Shown here piece by piece: positions 56,373-58,448 of a stretch of 58,448 nt of DNA. The notes beneath the pieces were generated by a model. The model was not told where the DNA came from and made no database searches. It worked only from the letters and a program-made list of their open reading frames with translations. Numbering within the stretch: the stretch's first letter is position 1; each line of letters begins with the position of its first letter. The stretch comes from Candidatus Firestoneibacteriota bacterium (GTDB taxonomy: Bacteria > Oederibacteriota > D2-FULL-39-29): the NCBI GenBank assembly GCA_903891415.1, contig CAITEH010000018.1:1-58448 (forward strand). Reading direction: 5' to 3'. A program made the translations under genes and the position numbers.

Positions 56373-58448
56373 ATGAGTATTGCTTCGTTCAGTATTAAAC
56401 GCCCTGTATTTATCGTTTGCCTTGTCATCTTAATGCTTGTTACAGGCGTGCTTTCACTTTATAAATTGCCTGTGGATCAGTTCCCGGATGTGAAGATCCC
56501 TATCCTGAATGTCAGAGTTATCTATCCCGGCGCGGGCCCGGAAGAGATGGAGAGCCTGATCGCCAAGCCCCTGGAAGAACAGATCCGGACCATCCCCGGG
56601 GTAAAAGATATTCATGCCAATTGCTACGACAATTTCGCTGTGGTCTGGGTGGAATTCATCCTCGAAACGAACGCGATGGACGCCGAGCAGCAGATAAGGT
56701 CCAAGGTCGCCCTGGCAAAAGTCAAGATGCCGAAAGAGATAGAGGAACCGGTAATTGAAAGGTTCAGTTTTACCGACCAGGCGGTAATAACCGCGGCCAT
56801 TGAATCTGATGTTTCACCCAACGAACTCTACGAGTACACGGATAAGGAAATAAAACCCCTGCTTGAGCAGCTGGACAAGGTGAGCCGGGTCGAAATATTC
56901 GGGGGTTCAAAAAGAGAGATCCAGGTCCTGCTGGACAGGAAAAAACTTAATGACTACACGATCTCCGTTTCCCAGGCCGCCCAGGCGATCGGGTTATCCG
57001 GGCAGAATATCCCTCTCGGCAAGCGTCCCGATATAAGGGATCCGGCCAAAGAATTTATTTACAGATCCCTGGGGGAATTCAATACCATCAAGGATGTTTC
57101 CAATGTAACGGTAAAATTCATCGGCAATGATGTCCCCATCCGGCTTTCCCAGATAGCCACTGTTGTTGACGGGAACGAGGATGAAGAAAGCCGTGCCTTT
57201 ATTAACGGCAAGCGGGGTATTGCCATAAATATATACAAACAGAACGGCTCAAATACCGTGGACGTCGCCGACAGGGTGAAGAAAAAACTGAAAAGCATCG
57301 ATAAAAAACTGGCCGTGGATATTAAGGGCGCAAAACTCAGCATTGTAAGGGACAGCGCGATAGTTATCAGGAATAATATTTTTGATGTAACAGAATCCAT
57401 TATAATAGGTATCGTGCTGGTCATTATCGTGGTTTTCCTGTTCCTGGCCAACGTAAGGTCAACAGTTATCACGGGCCTGGCCCTGCCTAACTCCCTGATC
57501 GGCGCTTTTATCCTGGTCCTGGCCGCGGGCTTCTCCGTCAATATGCTTACCCTCCTGGCTCTTTCCCTGGCAGTCGGGCTGCTCGTTGATGATGCCATTG
57601 TCGTTCGCGAAAATATTTTCCGGCATATTCAGATGGGCAAGGACCCGGTCAAGGCGGCGGAAGAGGGGACAAAAGAGGTCATGCTGGCGGTCATTGCTAC
57701 CACGCTTTCCATTATGTCCGTTTTCGGCCCTATCGCGTTCGTCGGAGGGATCGCCGGCAGGTTCCTTAAAGAATTCGGCCTTACTGTGTGTTTTGTAATG
57801 CTCATAAGCCTGTTTGACGCCCTTACCATGGGCCCGATGCTTTCCGCGAAATTTCTTTCCACCAAAGAATCGAATAATATCTTTGCCCGTATCTGGCGGC
57901 GTATCATGGCGCCTGTAACCGGAAGTTTTGAGGCCACCCAGTCCTGGTTGAACAGAAATTATGAAAAGCTGCTGAAACGGTCTATAATATATCCTGCTCT
58001 CGTAATAGGCATTGCGGTACTGCTCTTTGTTTTAAGCCTTTATCCCATTGTTACCAAAGCCATTCCGCAGACCTTCCTGCCCCCGCCGGATCAGGGTGAA
58101 TTCAAGGTACAACTGGAACTCGAACCGGGAGCCAGCCTGGAGGCCTCTTATGCCGCCTCTAAGGAATTAGATGAAATTATAAGAAAAAATCCTGAGGTCG
58201 AACTGGCAACGCTGGTCATCGGCGGCTATAACGGCGCGAACCACGCGGAGCTGTTCGTGAAACTTGTTCCGCCGGAGAAGAGAAAGATAAGAGGCGCGGC
58301 GTTCAAGGATAAACTCAGGGGCCAGCTCACGGAATTTAAGAAATATAATCTTTCCATTAATGATTATGACATGATGTTCGGCGGGCAGAAACCGTTCACC
58401 ATGAGTATCTCGGGGAATGATCAGAAAGCGCTGGAAGAGGCGGCAAAA
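56373..58448 (+). CDS. RND multidrug/metabolite efflux permease, partial
   Basis: 692 residues visible, cut by the window end (family length about 1020-1050). AcrB/HAE1-type inner-membrane proton antiporter. First helix SIKRPVFIVCLVILMLVTG, porter domain (PDVKIPILNVRVIYPGAGPE), and helix 4 with the proton-relay pair in VGLLVDDAIVVREN. GGAG precedes ATG. No periplasmic adaptor gene lies between the TolC protein and this gene; it may follow outside the window. Confidence 0.92.
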   Translation, partial: MSIASFSIKRPVFIVCLVILMLVTGVLSLYKLPVDQFPDVKIPILNVRVIYPGAGPEEMESLIAKPLEEQIRTIPGVKDIHANCYDNFAVVWVEFILETNAMDAEQQIRSKVALAKVKMPKEIEEPVIERFSFTDQAVITAAIESDVSPNELYEYTDKEIKPLLEQLDKVSRVEIFGGSKREIQVLLDRKKLNDYTISVSQAAQAIGLSGQNIPLGKRPDIRDPAKEFIYRSLGEFNTIKDVSNVTVKFIGNDVPIRLSQIATVVDGNEDEESRAFINGKRGIAINIYKQNGSNTVDVADRVKKKLKSIDKKLAVDIKGAKLSIVRDSAIVIRNNIFDVTESIIIGIVLVIIVVFLFLANVRSTVITGLALPNSLIGAFILVLAAGFSVNMLTLLALSLAVGLLVDDAIVVRENIFRHIQMGKDPVKAAEEGTKEVMLAVIATTLSIMSVFGPIAFVGGIAGRFLKEFGLTVCFVMLISLFDALTMGPMLSAKFLSTKESNNIFARIWRRIMAPVTGSFEATQSWLNRNYEKLLKRSIIYPALVIGIAVLLFVLSLYPIVTKAIPQTFLPPPDQGEFKVQLELEPGASLEASYAASKELDEIIRKNPEVELATLVIGGYNGANHAELFVKLVPPEKRKIRGAAFKDKLRGQLTEFKKYNLSINDYDMMFGGQKPFTMSISGNDQKALEEAAK

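Overview
The window reads as chromosomal DNA from an uncultured, probably anaerobic, two-membraned bacterium. Support for two membranes is a TolC-type outer-membrane channel, an RND efflux pump, a LolA-like secreted protein and a cyclic beta-1,2-glucan synthase. Support for fermentative or anaerobic life is pyruvate formate-lyase with its activase, two ferredoxin-type proteins and an hgcAB pair. Nearly all genes are on the + strand, often overlapping by 4-30 bases, with good Shine-Dalgarno sequences. The phylum cannot be fixed from the sequence alone; the mix resembles poorly cultured lineages rather than a classical sulfate reducer. No tRNA, rRNA or CRISPR array was seen.

Layout. 1-1151: a minus-strand DDE transposase cut by the window edge, next to a small ORF that ends at the element's border. 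1569-10358: a 2929-residue cyclic beta-1,2-glucan synthase with its own promoter and terminator. 10557-17718: an AT-richer island with a complete type I restriction-modification operon (hsdM, an unknown membrane protein, hsdS broken by a one-base frameshift in an A7 run, an AlbA_2/ATPase-like protein, hsdR). 17939-20426: LemA plus DUF2207. 20642-26399: nuoJKLMN without nuoA-I, then a small coiled-coil protein. 27224-32277: housekeeping and repair block (yicC, gmk, rpoZ, family 4 UDG, a PriA lacking its ATPase motifs, tag). 32503-37208: small enzymes, ending in a Phd/PIN toxin-antitoxin pair. 37319-43153: acyl-CoA synthetase, a sugar isomerase/epimerase, pflB and pflA. 43165-46599: a secreted protein, L-rhamnose isomerase, a Cys-rich membrane protein, and CrcB with DUF190.

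46842-51854 is the most notable region. An ArsR repressor with an operator overlapping its own promoter heads a same-strand series: ACR3 arsenite exporter, thioredoxin-type arsenate reductase, ArsP-like permease, a thioredoxin-like small protein, then hgcA and hgcB, the corrinoid protein and ferredoxin required for mercury methylation. No clear terminator or strong promoter was seen between arsR and hgcB, so mercury methylation may be under arsenic/thiophilic-metal control. Four perfect, abutting hairpins lie between acr3 and arsC.

51990-58448: a LolA-like protein with its own promoter, an FMN reductase, and a MarR-EFR1-TolC-RND efflux operon with a palindromic operator; the RND gene runs off the window. 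A degenerate 9-10-base repeat of consensus RGACYTTAY occurs at four intergenic sites.
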